Source: Burkholderiales bacterium
Lineage (GTDB): Bacteria > Pseudomonadota > Gammaproteobacteria > Burkholderiales > JAEUMW01
Direction of reading: 5' to 3'
Assembly: GCA_016791285.1 (NCBI GenBank)
Contig: JAEUMX010000029.1
Span: 1-23,065, forward strand
DNA length: 23,065 bases
The position numbers and the translations under genes are program-made. Positions 22,240 through 23,065 of this stretch are shown here, piece by piece. Each line of letters starts with the position of its first letter. The first letter of the stretch is position 1. Below the pieces are notes generated by a model. The model was not told the DNA's origin. It ran no database searches and saw only the letters and a program-made list of their open reading frames with translations.

Positions 22240-22471
22240 GGAGCTTCTCTTTCAGGAGCCTCTTGTAATCCGTCGCGACCGTTCTGCCCGGCGACTTGTC
22301 CGCGCCGAACAAGTCCTCGCCAAGCTCGTAGGCAGTGGGGGGTTGATCGAACTGCTCCAAGAATGCTTCCAGGCTGCGCTTGATGATCTCGCTCTTGTTG
22401 ACACGCAGTTTTTCGCTGACATGGTTCAGGCGCCTTTCAAGGACGCGATCCAGGCGGACGGAAATTGGCAT
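22220..22471 (-). CDS. Ribbon-helix-helix antitoxin, VapB-like
   Basis: The 83-residue protein begins PISVRLDRVLERRLNHVSEKLRVNKSEIIKRSLEAFLEQ, a clear ribbon-helix-helix fold with the beta strand followed by the two helices that bind DNA as a dimer. The C-terminal half (PPTAYELGEDLFGADKSPGRTVATDYKRLLKEKLRAKHSG) matches the toxin-wrapping tails of this class. It overlaps the toxin gene by 20 bases, in the usual antitoxin-first order. Three GTATCRCG repeats lie upstream and may be its own operator. Confidence 0.88.
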   Translation of the reverse strand: MPISVRLDRVLERRLNHVSEKLRVNKSEIIKRSLEAFLEQFDQPPTAYELGEDLFGADKSPGRTVATDYKRLLKEKLRAKHSG

Positions 22472-22522
22472 GGGAAAGTTCCGCGCAAGGTGAGTGTTCG
22501 AATGGTGACATCGTGCAATACA

Positions 22523-22553
22523 GTATCACGTAGAGTCGTATCGCGGTATCACG
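22523..22553. promoter_or_regulatory. Three GTATCRCG repeats upstream of the TA operon
   Basis: GTATCACG (22523), GTATCGCG (22538) and GTATCACG (22546) are direct repeats at intervals of 15 and 8 bases, located 52-82 bases upstream of the antitoxin start. Antitoxins of the ribbon-helix-helix class usually bind tandem short repeats to autoregulate. The assignment is inferred from position and repetition only. Confidence 0.4.
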
Positions 22554-22559
22554 CAGGTT

Positions 22560-22673
22560 GGCGAAGTGCCGATCGAGCGAGATGCCCTCGAGCGCACCAT
22601 CAACGACGGTCCGAGCGCCGGGCGTCGCCGTCCCCGCTCGGTGATGCTTCGCGCAGACAAGGTGATCGAATGA
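22560..22673 (+). pseudogene. 3' remnant of a third PF04392 substrate-binding gene
   Basis: In frame, the ends read GEVPIE and VMLRADKVIE followed by a stop, matching the C-terminal signature of the complete upstream gene (GDLPIE ... LMRADKVIE, stop). The middle is scrambled. Reading a shifted frame restores an ALGVAVP-like stretch, so at least two compensating indels have occurred, and the segment is 37 codons against 40 in the intact gene. Homology ends near 22551 at the TA operator repeats. The stop overlaps the ATG of the next gene (ATGATG), which suggests the copies once formed a coupled array. Confidence 0.75.
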
Positions 22674-23065
22674 TGAACCGCAGAGCGTTCATCGCCGGGA
22701 TTGGCGCGGGGTTGGTGATCGTGCCGTACATCCTCGGCGCCGGTCCAGTCAAGGTTGCCCGCATCGGCTGGCTGCATCCGCGGTCCGCGGCCTCCGCCCA
22801 GAACCTGGTCGACGCCTTCCGGCAGGGCCTGCGCGAGAACGGCTGGATCGAGGGCCAGAACATCGTGATCGAGTACCGCTTCGCGGGCGGCAACTATCGG
22901 CGCCTGCCCGAACTGGCGATCGAGCTGGTCAAGCTCGAGGTGGATGTGATCGTGACCGGCGGGACGCCCGCGACGCGGGCCGCGAAGGATGCCACCGCTG
23001 CCATCCCCATCGTCATGGGGACAGCGACCAATCCGGTCGGGAGCGGGTTCGTCGCAAGCCTCACG
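22670..23065 (+). CDS. ABC transporter substrate-binding protein (PF04392), 3'-partial
   Basis: This is a second complete-looking N-terminus of the ABC_sub_bind family that runs off the window. It starts at ATG 22670 or 22673 with NRRAFIAGIGAGLVIVPYILGAG, a twin-arginine (Tat)-like signal (RRAFI followed by a hydrophobic stretch). KVARIGWLHP, FRQGLRENGWIEGQNIVIEYRFAGGNYRRLPELAIELVKLEVDVIV and IPIVMGTATNPVGSGFVASL then follow. These align with the same motifs in the gene at 20804, but the sequence is clearly divergent. The ATG overlaps the stop of the decayed copy. The ligand is unknown. Confidence 0.9.
   Translation, partial: MMNRRAFIAGIGAGLVIVPYILGAGPVKVARIGWLHPRSAASAQNLVDAFRQGLRENGWIEGQNIVIEYRFAGGNYRRLPELAIELVKLEVDVIVTGGTPATRAAKDATAAIPIVMGTATNPVGSGFVASLT

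Noticed and set aside
21796..22383. Plus-strand frame starting in the stop of the first substrate-binding gene
   Set aside because: It is antisense to the convincing VapC/VapB genes and has no domain. It may be a relic of a lost coupled start, but it is not a gene now.

Overview
The window is GC-rich, densely packed chromosomal DNA from what looks like a betaproteobacterium, probably an uncultured or environmental lineage. This is inferred from gene content and order, not from a marker gene. The supporting signs are an RnfB-like ferredoxin overlapping nth and followed by a DUF1841 gene, a complete System I (Ccm) cytochrome c maturation operon, a class 2 PyrD, recurrent TAGAAT-type -10 boxes close to start codons, and tandem paralogues of PF04392 ABC substrate-binding proteins. 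No rRNA, tRNA, insertion sequence, prophage or CRISPR array was seen.

Layout. At 1-255 there is a small two-helix membrane protein that may be cut by the window edge. At 290-1327 lies pyrD, convergent with a PaaK/CapK-like adenylate-forming ligase (1334-2707, minus). Alanine dehydrogenase (2987-4096) overlaps an orphan RnfB-like ferredoxin (4080-4736), which overlaps nth (4733-5419). These are followed by DUF1841 (5465-5893) and a YqhA-type membrane protein (5969-6514). recQ (6567-8387) is on the minus strand, ohr (8636-9073) on the plus strand, and two small periplasmic cytochromes c (9110-9445 and 9459-9827) on the minus strand.

From 9945 to 17652 runs one tightly overlapped operon, ccmABC, ccmDEFGHI and a NapC/NirT-type tetraheme cytochrome. 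ABC (CcmAB) and CcmC/D/E load heme on the chaperone CcmE, CcmF/H/I ligate it to apocytochromes, and CcmG reduces the cysteines. The monoheme and tetraheme cytochromes next door are plausible clients. Between ccmC and ccmD sits a 69-bp structured unit repeated in tandem with a 78-bp period. It keeps an open 52-codon frame whose start overlaps the ccmC stop and whose stop overlaps the ccmD start.

From 17677 to 20140 (minus strand) lie an isochorismatase-family hydrolase, enolase and an unrecognised 128-residue protein. A divergent intergenic region with a perfect 8-bp inverted repeat leads to a small secreted protein with three SDG-ended repeats (20341-20709). The right end holds two PF04392 substrate-binding protein genes (20804-21799, and 22670 to the window end). 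Between them are a VapBC-like toxin-antitoxin pair on the minus strand and the decayed 3' end of a third copy, so the TA module appears to have replaced most of a middle gene.

Most of the window is housekeeping. The parts that merit a second look are the ccmC-ccmD repeat, the CX3CH heme motif of the tetraheme cytochrome, the TA scar in the substrate-binding array, and the small repeat-bearing secreted protein with its putative operator.
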